Under the pieces are notes generated by a model. It searched no databases. It saw only the letters and a list, made by a program, of their open reading frames with translations, and was not told where the DNA came from. A stretch of DNA of 38,939 bases, from NCBI GenBank assembly GCA_011330685.1, contig DRPV01000112.1, positions 1 to 38,939 on the forward strand, given 5' to 3'. A program made the position numbers and the translations under genes. Shown here one piece after another: positions 27,922 to 38,939 of the stretch. The stretch is from Desulfobacterales bacterium. Lineage in GTDB: Bacteria; Desulfobacterota; Desulfobulbia; Desulfobulbales; VMSU01. Positions within the stretch are counted from its first letter, which is position 1, and the number at the start of each line of letters is the position of its first letter.

Positions 27922-28401
27922 ATGAAGGCAGAATTTATCAATCCTTTTCTGGTTTCAACCAAGAATGTGTTGGAAACCATGTGTCAGACCAAAGTTACCG
28001 CCAACAGCCCATTATTAAAAGAGGGTAATTGTTCCTACGGCGAAATTACCGGACTTATAGGGATGGCCTCGAAAACTATTCAAGGCTGTATGATTCTGAG
28101 CTTTTCCAAATCCTGCATTTTACAGATCGTTGCCAATATGCTTTTTGAGGAACCGCAGACGACCATCAATGATGATATAGTTGACGCGGTTGGTGAATTA
28201 ACCAATATGATCTGCGGGGGGGCCAAGGCCACTCTCTCCAAACTTAACCATAAATTTGATCTCGCGACCCCGACCATGGTGGTGGGCAAGGGGATAGAAA
28301 TTTCCTATTACACCGATTTTCCCACCATCGTTATTCCCTTCAGCACCGAACATGGAGATTTTGTCATTGAGGCAAACTTAGGTTACAAGAAGGAAGAATA
28401 G
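27922..28401 (+). CDS. cheX: Chemotaxis protein CheX
   Basis: INDDIVDAVGELTNMICGGAKATL (CheX/CheC helix) and overall 159-aa CheX-like layout. Confidence 0.85.
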   Translation: MKAEFINPFLVSTKNVLETMCQTKVTANSPLLKEGNCSYGEITGLIGMASKTIQGCMILSFSKSCILQIVANMLFEEPQTTINDDIVDAVGELTNMICGGAKATLSKLNHKFDLATPTMVVGKGIEISYYTDFPTIVIPFSTEHGDFVIEANLGYKKEE

Positions 28402-28403
28402 AT

Positions 28404-28450
28404 AAAAAAAAGGCCGCTATCTACTATAAATAGATAAGCGGCCTTTTTTT
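28404..28450. terminator. Bidirectional rho-independent terminator
   Basis: AAAAAAAAGGCCGC-TATCTA...TAGATAAGCGGCCTTTTTTT between convergent cheX and the atp operon. Confidence 0.92.
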
Positions 28451-28540
28451 ATAAAAAAAAAAATTGATTCACTGCTACAGGCTGGGGCTTTAAACTGCCC
28501 ATAGCTCAGAATATCAGGCACCAGATTAGGAAATGCAAAA

Positions 28541-28957
28541 TCAGGATTTTTTCTCACCAACCTTCAAACGGGCTATAGCCCGCTGCAGGGCAGCCTCAGC
28601 CCTGGCAACATCGAATGCTTCCTGCTGACGCTGGGCTTCGGCCAGTCTCTTTTCGGCCCGTTCTTTGGCCCGCAGAGCTCGTTCAGTATCAATATCCTCA
28701 CCGCGCTCCGCTGACTCAACAAGAAAGGTAATTTTATTATTAGACACCTCACAGAAACCGCCATTTACCATAATGGTCTGGGTCTGATTATCGTTTTTAT
28801 ACTCTAAGTTGCCTATCTTAATCGTGCTAAGTAACGGTGCGTGACCTGCCAGCACCCCGAAGTCACCATCAGTACCGGGAGCAGTGACAATATCAACCGC
28901 TTCACTGACTACCGCACCGGTGGGAGTAACGATTTCAAGCTGAATTTTCTCCGCCAT
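28541..28957 (-). CDS. atpC: F1Fo ATP synthase epsilon subunit
   Basis: [38 protein letters not shown]. Confidence 0.95.
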   Translation of the reverse strand: MAEKIQLEIVTPTGAVVSEAVDIVTAPGTDGDFGVLAGHAPLLSTIKIGNLEYKNDNQTQTIMVNGGFCEVSNNKITFLVESAERGEDIDTERALRAKERAEKRLAEAQRQQEAFDVARAEAALQRAIARLKVGEKKS

Positions 28958-28968
28958 TGCGCCCTTCC

Positions 28969-30426
<1,458 letters not shown>

Positions 30427-30579
30427 TTAAATTTCAAAACGAGTAGAAACTGCGAATTGTAAATATTCAGAGTAAAACTTAACAAAAAACGGCCCTGAAT
30501 ATCTACTCCTCAACTGTCTTGTATTCAATCAAGCTGGTTCGTAGAAACACCAGCCACAATTTATAATTGCCACAACTTA

Positions 30580-31479
30580 TTACTTCAGAGCCTCGGCACC
30601 GCCGACAATATCCATCAATTCAGAAGTAATACTGCCCTGGCGTACTTTGTTATAAACCAGAGTCAGGTCATGAACTATATCATGACAGGCCTTGGTGGCG
30701 TTATCCATTGAAGTCATGCGCGCGGCATGCTCCCCGGCCCCGGTCTCTAACATGGCGTGATAAACCATTACATTCAGATAGAGGGGCTGAAGGACAGTCA
30801 TGATCTCCTCGGAACCCGGCTCATAGATATAGGCCACGGCTTCAGCACCATCTTCATTCTTCTCTGTTGACTTGGTCTTGGCTTTGGCATCTTCAGCCGC
30901 CACCGGCTGAACCGGTAGAAAGGGCATAAGCTTGGGTTTCTGTACCCCGACGCTGATGAACTCCGGGTAGAGGAGTAAAACCTCATCCGCGTTACCGTCA
31001 ATGAAGTTATCCGCCACATCCTGCGCAATGGCCCGAGCGTTATACATCTCAAACTTGGCCATTATATCAACATGATTTTTGCGCACCAGACCGCTGTGGC
31101 GCAGTTTCTGGTAACCCTTTTTGCCGATGCAGACAATGCTGACCTTCTTACCCTCTTTCTGCTTTTCGGCAATCAGTTTTAATACCATGTTAATCACATT
31201 GGAATTAAAACTGCCGCACAGACCACGATCAGAGGTAACTACCACCAGCTCTACGGTTTGCACTTCACGGGCCTCCATGAGAGGAAACTGCCCGGACTGC
31301 ATACCAGAGGAGAGATTACCCATGGCGGAATTGAACTTCTCGGCATAGTCCCGGAAGCTTTCCATTTTTTCCTGGGCACCACGCAGCTTGGCCGCTGCCA
31401 CCATGTTCATGGCGCTGGTGATCTGCGAGGTCTTTTTAACCCCGCCTATTTTCTGCTTAACGTCTTTAAGACTCGCCAT
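30580..31479 (-). CDS. atpG: F1Fo ATP synthase gamma subunit
   Basis: MASLKDVKQKIGGVKKTSQITSAMNMVAAAKL and DRGLCGSFN. Confidence 0.97.
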   Translation of the reverse strand: MASLKDVKQKIGGVKKTSQITSAMNMVAAAKLRGAQEKMESFRDYAEKFNSAMGNLSSGMQSGQFPLMEAREVQTVELVVVTSDRGLCGSFNSNVINMVLKLIAEKQKEGKKVSIVCIGKKGYQKLRHSGLVRKNHVDIMAKFEMYNARAIAQDVADNFIDGNADEVLLLYPEFISVGVQKPKLMPFLPVQPVAAEDAKAKTKSTEKNEDGAEAVAYIYEPGSEEIMTVLQPLYLNVMVYHAMLETGAGEHAARMTSMDNATKACHDIVHDLTLVYNKVRQGSITSELMDIVGGAEALK

Positions 31480-31500
31480 AATAGATTCCCAACCCGATTA

Positions 31501-33024
31501 TCAGTTAATGCCCTTAGCGCTCTTAAACTCGGCGGTAAAAGCGGTTATGGCCTTTTTCATACGACCATCGAGGTCATCATCAATTGCCTCTTTTTCACGC
31601 AGATCATTGAAAATGTCCGGGGCGCTGCGATCAATATAATCATAAAGCTCGGCCTCGTACGCGGCCAGCGTATTAACCGGCAGAGTATCAAGATGACCCT
31701 TGGTACCGGCATAGAGAATTGTTACCTGCTTCTCCATGGACAGAGGCTTGTACTGGGGCTGCTTGAGAATTTCAACCAGTCTCTCACCTCTGGTTAGCTG
31801 GGCCTGGGTGGCGGCATCAAGGTCGGAACCAAACTGAGCAAAGGCAGCCAGCTCACGATACTGAGCCAGGTCAAGCCGCAGGGTACCGGCGACCTGCTTC
31901 ATGGCCTTAACCTGGGCGGCGCCGCCGACCCTGGATACTGAGAGGCCGACATTAATGGAGGGCCGAACCCCGGCAAAGAAGAGGTTAGGCTCAAGATAAA
32001 CCTGACCATCGGTAATGGAAATAACATTGGTCGGAATATAGGCTGAAACGTCACCGGCCTGAGTCTCAATAATCGGCAGGGCGGTTAGGGAACCGGCTCC
32101 CAGTTCATCGCTGACCTTGGCGGCCCGCTCCAACAGACGGGAGTGGTTAAAAAAGATATCTCCGGGATAGGCCTCACGTCCTGGCGGACGGCGGAGAAGA
32201 AGTGATAACTGACGGTAGGCTACAGCCTGTTTGGAAAGATCATCATAGATGATCAGGGCGTGCTGGCCGTTATCACGAAAATACTCGCCCATGGCGCAGC
32301 CGGCATAAGCGGCTACGTACTGCAGAGGCGCGGGATCAGAGGCACAGGCCGCTACAACCGTGGTGTATTCCATTGCCCCGTGCTTACGCAGGGCCTCAAC
32401 AATGAGGGCCACGGTGGACTTTTTCTGGCCAATGGCTACATAAATACAATGAACGCCGGTGTGCTTCTGGGCGATAATGGCATCAACACCAACGGCAGTC
32501 TTACCAATCTGCCGATCACCGATGATCAACTCACGCTGCCCCTTACCAACCGGGGTCATGGCGTCAATGGCCTTTAAACCCGTGTAGCATGGTTCATGAA
32601 CACCCTTTCTGGCGATAACACCAGGGGCTATAACCTCAATCTTTCTTGATTCCTTGGCGGTTATGGGGCCCTGGCCGTCGATGGGAGCGCCAACGCCGTC
32701 TACAACCCGGCCTTCCATCTCAGGGCCGACGGGAACCTCGGCAATCTTACCGGTTCGTTTTACGGTATCACCTTCCTTGATACCGGTAACTGCACCAAGA
32801 ACCGCGCAGCCCACATTATCGGCCTCTAAGTTCAGGGCCAGGCCAAGAACGCCATTATTGAATTCCAAGAGCTCCATGGCCATGCAGTTTTCAACGCCAT
32901 GGATACGGGCGATACCATCACCAACGGAGAGGACAGTACCAGTCTCGCTCAAATCGACTTTCTTGTCATAATCCTTGATCTGCCCCTTGATAATTTGACT
33001 GATCTCTTCAGCTTTAATCTGCAT
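31501..33024 (-). CDS. atpA: F1Fo ATP synthase alpha subunit
   Basis: [15 protein letters not shown] and [28 protein letters not shown]; start at MQIKAEEIS. Confidence 0.98.
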   Translation of the reverse strand: MQIKAEEISQIIKGQIKDYDKKVDLSETGTVLSVGDGIARIHGVENCMAMELLEFNNGVLGLALNLEADNVGCAVLGAVTGIKEGDTVKRTGKIAEVPVGPEMEGRVVDGVGAPIDGQGPITAKESRKIEVIAPGVIARKGVHEPCYTGLKAIDAMTPVGKGQRELIIGDRQIGKTAVGVDAIIAQKHTGVHCIYVAIGQKKSTVALIVEALRKHGAMEYTTVVAACASDPAPLQYVAAYAGCAMGEYFRDNGQHALIIYDDLSKQAVAYRQLSLLLRRPPGREAYPGDIFFNHSRLLERAAKVSDELGAGSLTALPIIETQAGDVSAYIPTNVISITDGQVYLEPNLFFAGVRPSINVGLSVSRVGGAAQVKAMKQVAGTLRLDLAQYRELAAFAQFGSDLDAATQAQLTRGERLVEILKQPQYKPLSMEKQVTILYAGTKGHLDTLPVNTLAAYEAELYDYIDRSAPDIFNDLREKEAIDDDLDGRMKKAITAFTAEFKSAKGIN

Positions 33025-33025
33025 T

Positions 33026-33574
33026 TTAATTATTAACTCCCTTAATTGATTCTTTGAGGCCAAGCAGCTGGCTCTTCAGGCTGCCATCCAATACCAGATC
33101 GCCAACTTTGGCTATAATACCGCCGATAATGGCCGGGTCGACCGCCGTTGACAAAATAACCTTTTTATCGGTTATCTTTTCCAGGGTTGCCTGCACCTTA
33201 TCTTTCAGATCCGCGCTTAAGGCCATGGCCGAGACCACGGTTCCCTGACAAACATTCCTTCTTTCATCCACCAGGCCCTGAAAGGCCTCAGCGATATCAG
33301 GCAACACTGCCGCCCGTTTCTTCTGAACTACTAAATTTAAGAAATTCTTGATAACCCCGGAAACTCCCATCTTCTCGACAAGATAATCCATAACCTTCTC
33401 GCGGACATCAAGGGGATAAACCGGATTAGTAAGGCCATCACGAACCTCAGCACTGGCTTTAAACGTCTCCGCAAAATCCTTTAAGGCCTTGCTGTATTCA
33501 TCAAAGGCATCCACTTCATCGGCAACTGAGAACAGCGCCTTGGCATACCTCTTCGCTAAAATGGTATTTTTCAT
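33026..33574 (-). CDS. atpH: F1Fo ATP synthase delta subunit
   Basis: [14 protein letters not shown] and [20 protein letters not shown]. Confidence 0.95.
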   Translation of the reverse strand: MKNTILAKRYAKALFSVADEVDAFDEYSKALKDFAETFKASAEVRDGLTNPVYPLDVREKVMDYLVEKMGVSGVIKNFLNLVVQKKRAAVLPDIAEAFQGLVDERRNVCQGTVVSAMALSADLKDKVQATLEKITDKKVILSTAVDPAIIGGIIAKVGDLVLDGSLKSQLLGLKESIKGVNN

Positions 33575-34167
33575 GCCATCGCCCCCACCTGACCGAGATA
33601 ATCCTCAACCAGTTTTGTCTGGTCAGTCTCGGTAAAATTCTTCTTGATAATCTCCTCTGCCATAATCGCGGCCTGTTCCGCCACTTCATCACGCAGGGCC
33701 TTGCGGGCCTTGCTTAATTCATTTTGTACTGAAACAGCCGCCTTGCGCTTGATATCTTCGGCCGTCCGCTCGGCATCACTGATGATTCTCGCCTTCTCGT
33801 TCTCGGCCTGGGTAACGGCGATATTCAAGATTGATTCAATCTCTTCATCAATATGGCTGAGTTTGGTCTCGTAGTCCTTATAGGTGGTCTCAACCTCGCC
33901 CCGCTTTTCCCGCAATTCACTAAATTGCTCGGTAATCTTCGTTCGCCGGTCGGAAAGCGCTTTGCCGATGGGCGGGACGACATATTTAATCAGAATGACC
34001 ATGAGAACCGCAAAGTTCATACAACGCAGACCAAAATCCACTAACTGTCCGTGGGTGATTAAGGGCCGGGCATCGCCGGTTTCACCAGCCCAGGCTGCTG
34101 TTGCTACTGCCAGGACGGTAAGAGCTATGGTCAGTGTCAATTTAATTTTACCATTTGCAACCTTCAT
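33571..34167 (-). CDS. atpF: F1Fo ATP synthase subunit b
   Basis: N-terminal hydrophobic segment(s) then charged helix; located between atpF' and atpH. Confidence 0.92.
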   Translation of the reverse strand: MKVANGKIKLTLTIALTVLAVATAAWAGETGDARPLITHGQLVDFGLRCMNFAVLMVILIKYVVPPIGKALSDRRTKITEQFSELREKRGEVETTYKDYETKLSHIDEEIESILNIAVTQAENEKARIISDAERTAEDIKRKAAVSVQNELSKARKALRDEVAEQAAIMAEEIIKKNFTETDQTKLVEDYLGQVGAMA

Positions 34168-34169
34168 TA

Positions 34170-34595
34170 TTACGCGGCCCTCCCTAAGATCTTATTAGCC
34201 ATTTCTTTACCAAAACCCTCAATCTGATTCTGCAGTTCAGACTTGGCCTTCTCGAACTGGCCGGCCAAATCAGCCAGTCCAGCACTTTTCTCCTGATCAG
34301 CCTCTTTGCGAATGGCGGCAATCTTTTCAGAACTGACCGCCATGGCCTCGCTACGTACAACATCGTATTTTTCTTTTGCCTTAGCCCGGGCGGCGGCTAA
34401 TTTCTGGTCGAATTCCTCGAGACGCAGTTCAGCATTTTTTTCAAAGGTCTCGATATCCGTCTCTAAGGTAGCGACCTCTTTTTTACGTTCCTTTAAAATG
34501 GCCCGCACCGGCCGGTATAAAACGGCGTTCATGACGGCAATCATAATCAAAATGTTAACGATGTGAACCCACATCGTCATATCTAAGGTGATCAT
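34170..34595 (-). CDS. atpF': F1Fo ATP synthase subunit b' (second b)
   Basis: MITLDMTMWVHIVNILIMIAVMNAVLYRPVRAILKER; b/b' pair upstream of atpH. Confidence 0.9.
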   Translation of the reverse strand: MITLDMTMWVHIVNILIMIAVMNAVLYRPVRAILKERKKEVATLETDIETFEKNAELRLEEFDQKLAAARAKAKEKYDVVRSEAMAVSSEKIAAIRKEADQEKSAGLADLAGQFEKAKSELQNQIEGFGKEMANKILGRAA

Positions 34596-34778
34596 CTTTT
34601 TTTGCTCCTTAAGCTGTCGTTCGCTGGTACAGGATTTAGGCCTCTGCCGACGAATTAATGAATAGTGATTCAGCCAAATGGAATTTCTTTAGCAGATATA
34701 AATCAGGCTGTCAAGGCCTATGGGTTATAAAATTGACAATAAATTCTGGTGGTATGGGTAATTATACTTGGTAAACAA

Positions 34779-37418
34779 TCAATCAATTCGGGCCGCTACA
34801 ATGTCATAAACCCGTTCCAGGGCCTCGGGAAGTTTGTCCACCATGGTGCCTCCGGCCTGGGCCATATCGGGACGGCCGCCGCCGCCGCCGCCCACGAGAG
34901 CCGCCGTCTCTTTGACAATTTCGCCGGCCCGCAGACGGGGAATTAAGTCCTTGCTGACTATGGTCAGGAGAGCCACCTTGCCTTTGAGTTCACCGCCAAG
35001 CACCAAAACACCGCTGCCCATTTTATCGCGCATGCGGTCACCGATCTCACGCAGAGTTTTTGCTGAATCCAGGGGTACCTGAGCGGCCGTTACCCGTATC
35101 CCCTTGATATCACGGCCGCTCTCCAGTAGATTGTCAATATTGCTCAGTGATAATTGGGCCGTCAGGGCCGCTACTTCCTTCTCCAGGGCCTTTTCGTGAT
35201 TTAACAGGTTTTTAACCCGTTCCGGCAGCTCTGGGGCGCCGGCCGCTTTCAGTGTTGCCGCCAAGGAGGCCGTGAGAGCGCTGAGCCGCTGATAATCCAG
35301 CATGGCGGCTCGGCCGGTAATGGCCGTTATACGCCGCACGCCGGCGGAAATTCCGCCTTCGCTGACAATCTTGAAAAGGCCGATTTCTCCGCTGGCAGCC
35401 ACATGGGTGCCGCCGCAGAATTCCATGCTTAATTCGCCAAAACGCACTACCCTGACTTTATCGCCATATTTTTCGCCAAAGAGGGCGGTGGCCCCGGATT
35501 TTCGGGCCTCATCCAGCGCCATTACCCTGGTATAATTGGTGATGTTTCTCCTGATTTCAGTATTAACCATATTCTCAATCGTGGTTAATTCGTCGGGCGT
35601 GAGGGGAGAAAAATGGGTAAAATCAAAGCGCAGGCGGTGGGCGTCCACCAGGGAACCGGACTGCTTGACGTGCCCCCCCAACACCTGACGCAGCACGGCC
35701 TGTAGAAGGTGGGTCGCCGTGTGGTTGGCGGCAATATCATGACGGCGGCCGGCGGTTACCATGAGTTTCACCTCGTCGCCGGTTGCCAGTTTTCCCTCTT
35801 GAATCCGCAGCCGATGGAGAAATACCCCATCGCCGGTCTTTACCGTGTCCATTACCCGGCCCCGGCCTGTTTTCCAGGTAACCTCGCCCTGATCTCCGGT
35901 CTGACCACCGGATTCGGCGTAAAATGGTGTTTGATCGCAGGCCATCAACACCTCTGCCGGCCCGCTTGTGGTAACGGCTTCGCCGTTTTCGGCAATCAGG
36001 GCCTTGACTTTGGCCGTGGCAATCAGGTCGTCGTAGCCGAGAAATTCCGTCCGGCCTGTTTTAAGGGCCAGGTCACGCAGGCCAGGGGCGGTTGTTGGTA
36101 CCCCGCCCTTCCACGACTCCTGCGACTGGCGGCGCTGTCTATCCATGGCCCGCTCAAATCCGGCCACATCCACGCTCAGGCCCTTTTCCAGGGCCATGTC
36201 ACGGACAATATCCACCGGAAAACCAAAGGTGTCATAGAGCTTAAAGATAAAATCACCGTCAATAGCCTTGTCAGCACCCTGCAGGCGCTGCATTTCCTCA
36301 CGCAGCATGCTTAAACCCTTGTCAATGGTCTCAAGGAAGCGTTTTTCCTCGTTAACCACCACCTGGGCCAGCAGCTCTGCCGCCGCCGTCAAATGGGGAT
36401 AAGAGCCTGCCATGCGGGTTGCCACCTCAGTGGTTATGCCCCGCATAAAGGGCTTGGTGAGCCCCAGACTGCGGCCGTAACGAATGGCTCGGCGCATGAT
36501 CCGCCGGAGGACATAGCCCCGCCCTTCATTGGCGGGTAATACCCCGTCCGCCACCAGAAATGTCGTGGATCTGGCGTGATCGGCAATAACCCTTAAGGCG
36601 GTGTCTGTCTTGGCATCCTGGCCGTATTTTACCCCGGCAGTCCCGGCGATGGCGCTGATAAGCCCGCTGAAGATATCGGAATCATAATTGGTTTTTTTAC
36701 CCTGGAGTACAGCGGCTATTCTTTCCAGGCCCATGCCGGTATCAATACTGGGGCTGGGCAGGGGGTGCAGTTTGCCGTTTTCGTCACGCTCATACTGCAT
36801 GAAGACCAGGTTCCATAACTCCAGGAAGCGGTCACAGTCGCAGCCCAGGGCGCATTCCGGGCGGCCGCAGCCCGCCTCCGGGCCTTGGTCGTAATGAATC
36901 TCGGAGCAGGGGCCGCAGGGACCGGTATCGCCCATGGCCCAGAAATTGTCCTTCTCGCCGAGACGGACAATACGGCCCTCAAGAAGGCCTGGTGCCTTCT
37001 CCCAGAGGGCGGCAGCCTCATCATCATCGTCAAATACTGTTATCCACAGTTTATCTTTGGGAACCCGCAAGACCTCGGTTAAAAATTCCCAGGCCTGTTT
37101 GATGGCCTCTTCCTTGAAATAATCGCCAAAGGAAAAATTACCCAGCATCTCAAAAAAGGTATGATGACGGGCGGTATAGCCGACATTCTCCAAGTCATTG
37201 TGTTTGCCGCCGGCCCGCACGCAGCGCTGACAGCTCACCGCCCGCTTATAAGGCCGTTTTTCCTCGCCGGTGAAGACCTTTTTAAACTGTACCATGCCGG
37301 CGTTTACAAAGAGCAGGCTGGGGTCGTCATGGGGTACCAGTGATGAACTTTCCACCAGTTCGTGGCCGCGGCTGGTAAAATAAGCTAAAAATTTTTCACG
37401 GATCTCATTGCCTTTCAC
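34779..37418 (-). CDS. alaS: Alanyl-tRNA synthetase
   Basis: [53 protein letters not shown] and FCGGTHV. Confidence 0.98.
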   Translation of the reverse strand: MKGNEIREKFLAYFTSRGHELVESSSLVPHDDPSLLFVNAGMVQFKKVFTGEEKRPYKRAVSCQRCVRAGGKHNDLENVGYTARHHTFFEMLGNFSFGDYFKEEAIKQAWEFLTEVLRVPKDKLWITVFDDDDEAAALWEKAPGLLEGRIVRLGEKDNFWAMGDTGPCGPCSEIHYDQGPEAGCGRPECALGCDCDRFLELWNLVFMQYERDENGKLHPLPSPSIDTGMGLERIAAVLQGKKTNYDSDIFSGLISAIAGTAGVKYGQDAKTDTALRVIADHARSTTFLVADGVLPANEGRGYVLRRIMRRAIRYGRSLGLTKPFMRGITTEVATRMAGSYPHLTAAAELLAQVVVNEEKRFLETIDKGLSMLREEMQRLQGADKAIDGDFIFKLYDTFGFPVDIVRDMALEKGLSVDVAGFERAMDRQRRQSQESWKGGVPTTAPGLRDLALKTGRTEFLGYDDLIATAKVKALIAENGEAVTTSGPAEVLMACDQTPFYAESGGQTGDQGEVTWKTGRGRVMDTVKTGDGVFLHRLRIQEGKLATGDEVKLMVTAGRRHDIAANHTATHLLQAVLRQVLGGHVKQSGSLVDAHRLRFDFTHFSPLTPDELTTIENMVNTEIRRNITNYTRVMALDEARKSGATALFGEKYGDKVRVVRFGELSMEFCGGTHVAASGEIGLFKIVSEGGISAGVRRITAITGRAAMLDYQRLSALTASLAATLKAAGAPELPERVKNLLNHEKALEKEVAALTAQLSLSNIDNLLESGRDIKGIRVTAAQVPLDSAKTLREIGDRMRDKMGSGVLVLGGELKGKVALLTIVSKDLIPRLRAGEIVKETAALVGGGGGGRPDMAQAGGTMVDKLPEALERVYDIVAARID

Positions 37419-38458
37419 GACTTCTTACCACCCTCCGCCTTTTTCCCGGCCTCAGCGCCGGGAACATCAAGGCCAAAGCCCATTCTTACCCGGCGCTCAA
37501 TCTCGGCCATCATCTCCTTGTGTTCCTTGAGAAAGGTCTTGGCGTTCTCCCGGCCCTGGCCGATACGCTCGCCGTTAAAGGAATACCAGGCTCCGCTTTT
37601 ATCAACAATATCCTGCTCCACGGCGAGATCCAGCAGATCACCTTCCTTGGATATGCCTTCGCCGTAAACAATATCAAATTCAACATTCTTGAAGGGCGGG
37701 GCCAGTTTGTTTTTGACCACCTTTACCCTGGTGCGATTACCAACGACCTCGGCCCCATCCTTGATGGCACCAATCCGGCGGATATCAAGACGCAGAGAGG
37801 AATAAAATTTCAGGGCGTTACCGCCGGTGGTGGTCTCCGGGCTGCCGTACATTACCCCGATCTTCATGCGAATCTGGTTGATAAAGATGAGGGCGGTATT
37901 GGTGCGGTTTAAAATTCCAGCCAGTTTACGCATGGCCTGTGACATAAGCCGGGCCTGCAGTCCGACGTGGGAATCGCCGATATTACCGTCAATCTCGGCC
38001 TTGGGTACCAGGGCGGCGACGGAATCGATAACAATAATGTCCACGCTGCCGCTTCGCACCAGGATTTCAGCAATTTCCAGGGCCTGCTCACCGAAATCAG
38101 GCTGGGAAACCAGAAGATCATCTATATTGACGCCAAGACGGGCGGCGTATTGGATATCCAAGGCGTGTTCAGCGTCAATGAAGGCCGCCACCCCGCCCTT
38201 CTTCTGGGCCTCGGCAATGGCATGCAGGGAGAGGGTGGTTTTGCCGGAAGACTCCGGGCCGTAGATTTCCGTCACCCGGCCAGTGGGAATGCCGCCGATA
38301 CCGGTGGCAATATCCAGGCTCAGGGCGCTGGTGGATATACAGGGCCAGGGCTCCACCGGCCCCGAGCCCATACGCATAATAGAGCCTTTACCAAATTGTT
38401 TCTGAATCTGGAGGACTGCCGAATCCAGGGTCTTTTTCCGCTCATCGGACATTGCCAT
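37415..38458 (-). CDS. recA: Recombinase A
   Basis: [45 protein letters not shown] and [32 protein letters not shown]; start at MAMSDERKK. Confidence 0.98.
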   Translation of the reverse strand: MAMSDERKKTLDSAVLQIQKQFGKGSIMRMGSGPVEPWPCISTSALSLDIATGIGGIPTGRVTEIYGPESSGKTTLSLHAIAEAQKKGGVAAFIDAEHALDIQYAARLGVNIDDLLVSQPDFGEQALEIAEILVRSGSVDIIVIDSVAALVPKAEIDGNIGDSHVGLQARLMSQAMRKLAGILNRTNTALIFINQIRMKIGVMYGSPETTTGGNALKFYSSLRLDIRRIGAIKDGAEVVGNRTRVKVVKNKLAPPFKNVEFDIVYGEGISKEGDLLDLAVEQDIVDKSGAWYSFNGERIGQGRENAKTFLKEHKEMMAEIERRVRMGFGLDVPGAEAGKKAEGGKKS

Positions 38459-38519
38459 ATTTATTTCCTCGTCTTTAGTTATTTTTGAGCAACTGTTCAA
38501 GTAACGCCTATGCCCGGTC

Positions 38520-38582
38520 ACCCGGGTACAACGAAACATGAAAGCCACGGCAAGGCCAACACCCTTGGCAGGTGACTTTCAT
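38520..38582 (-). repeat. Family 3 element, second copy, with hairpin
   Basis: Minus strand ATGAAAGTCACCTGCCAAGGGTGTTGGCCTTGCCGTGGCTTTCATGTTTCGTTGTACCCGGG; hairpin ATGAAAG/CTTTCAT with inner GCCAAGG/CCTTGC; related to 25057-25107. Confidence 0.7.
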
Positions 38583-38587
38583 ATAAA

Positions 38588-38938
38588 TTATTCCGCAGGT
38601 TCCTGCCGCAAGAGCGGATAGCCCATATTCTTACGCTGGGTGGTATATTTTTGGGCTGTCAGCCTGACCAGGGCCCTAATGCGGCCGATATATCTGGTTC
38701 TTTCCGCCACACTGATGGCCTTACGGGCATCAAGAAGGTTAAAGGTATGTGAACATTTGAGGGCGTAATCATAGGCGGGGAGAATCAGCTCCTTAGTCAG
38801 CAGACGTTTGGACTCCGCCTCACAGGTGTTGAAAAAATCCACCAGGGCCGGGACATTGGCCTCCTCATAATTAAAAGCGGAAAATTCCCGTTCGGCCTGC
38901 TGGAAGATGGCCCCGTAAGAGACCTCACTGTTCCACAT
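38588..38938 (-). CDS. glyQ: Glycyl-tRNA synthetase alpha chain, C-terminal part (cut by window edge)
   Basis: YGAIFQQAEREFSAFNYEEANV and LILPAYDYALKCSHTFNLLDARKAISVAERTRYIGRIR. Confidence 0.93.
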   Translation of the reverse strand: MWNSEVSYGAIFQQAEREFSAFNYEEANVPALVDFFNTCEAESKRLLTKELILPAYDYALKCSHTFNLLDARKAISVAERTRYIGRIRALVRLTAQKYTTQRKNMGYPLLRQEPAE

Positions 38939-38939
38939 A

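Noticed and set aside
33571-34595. Two adjacent b-type ATP synthase subunits as a duplication anomaly
   Set aside because: b/b' pairs upstream of atpH, with Fo a/c genes elsewhere, are a known arrangement in several bacterial lineages.
35709-36314. 201-aa + strand ORF inside alaS
   Set aside because: Fully antisense to a well-conserved alaS; no motif support. The same applies to other antisense ORFs such as 72-551, 31258-31797 and 37967-38488.

Overview
The window looks like chromosomal, probably origin-proximal DNA from a Desulfobacterota-like bacterium; this taxonomic guess rests on gene content and order only. It is mostly housekeeping genes: argB-argD-argF-(argG), a divergent PDT-ACT-TyrA fusion, a REC-histidine kinase, ysxC, hisI-hisG, a tight operon (hypothetical-FKBP-thiD-Zn-ribbon-coaX-S66 peptidase), a MoaE-like gene, plsC, parA-parB-pyrK-pyrD-nucleotidase with a perfect parS site, pcm, an acidic zinc-ribbon protein, gltA-like, cheX, an F1 ATP synthase operon with split b/b' subunits (atpF'-F-H-A-G-D-C), glyQ, recA and alaS. 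I see no CRISPR array, prophage, IS transposase, tRNA or rRNA. The most interesting signal is in the intergenic DNA. Several families of structured repeats are present: (1) a ~105-bp hairpin (GTAAGCG...CGCTTAC) in two copies with a compensatory stem change; (2) a family bounded by the 12-mer GTAACCGTTCAG/CTGAACGGTTAC, with two long copies, one degenerate core and several solo ends; (3) an ATGAAAGTCAC...TTTCATGTT element in two copies; (4) a GGGGACAGAATAATTTTCGC palindrome plus a half copy; (5) a 117-bp 27-bp-arm inverted repeat; (6) an interleaved (ABA'B') inverted repeat. Families 1, 2 and 4 converge, together with parS, in the ~640-bp plsC-parA gap.
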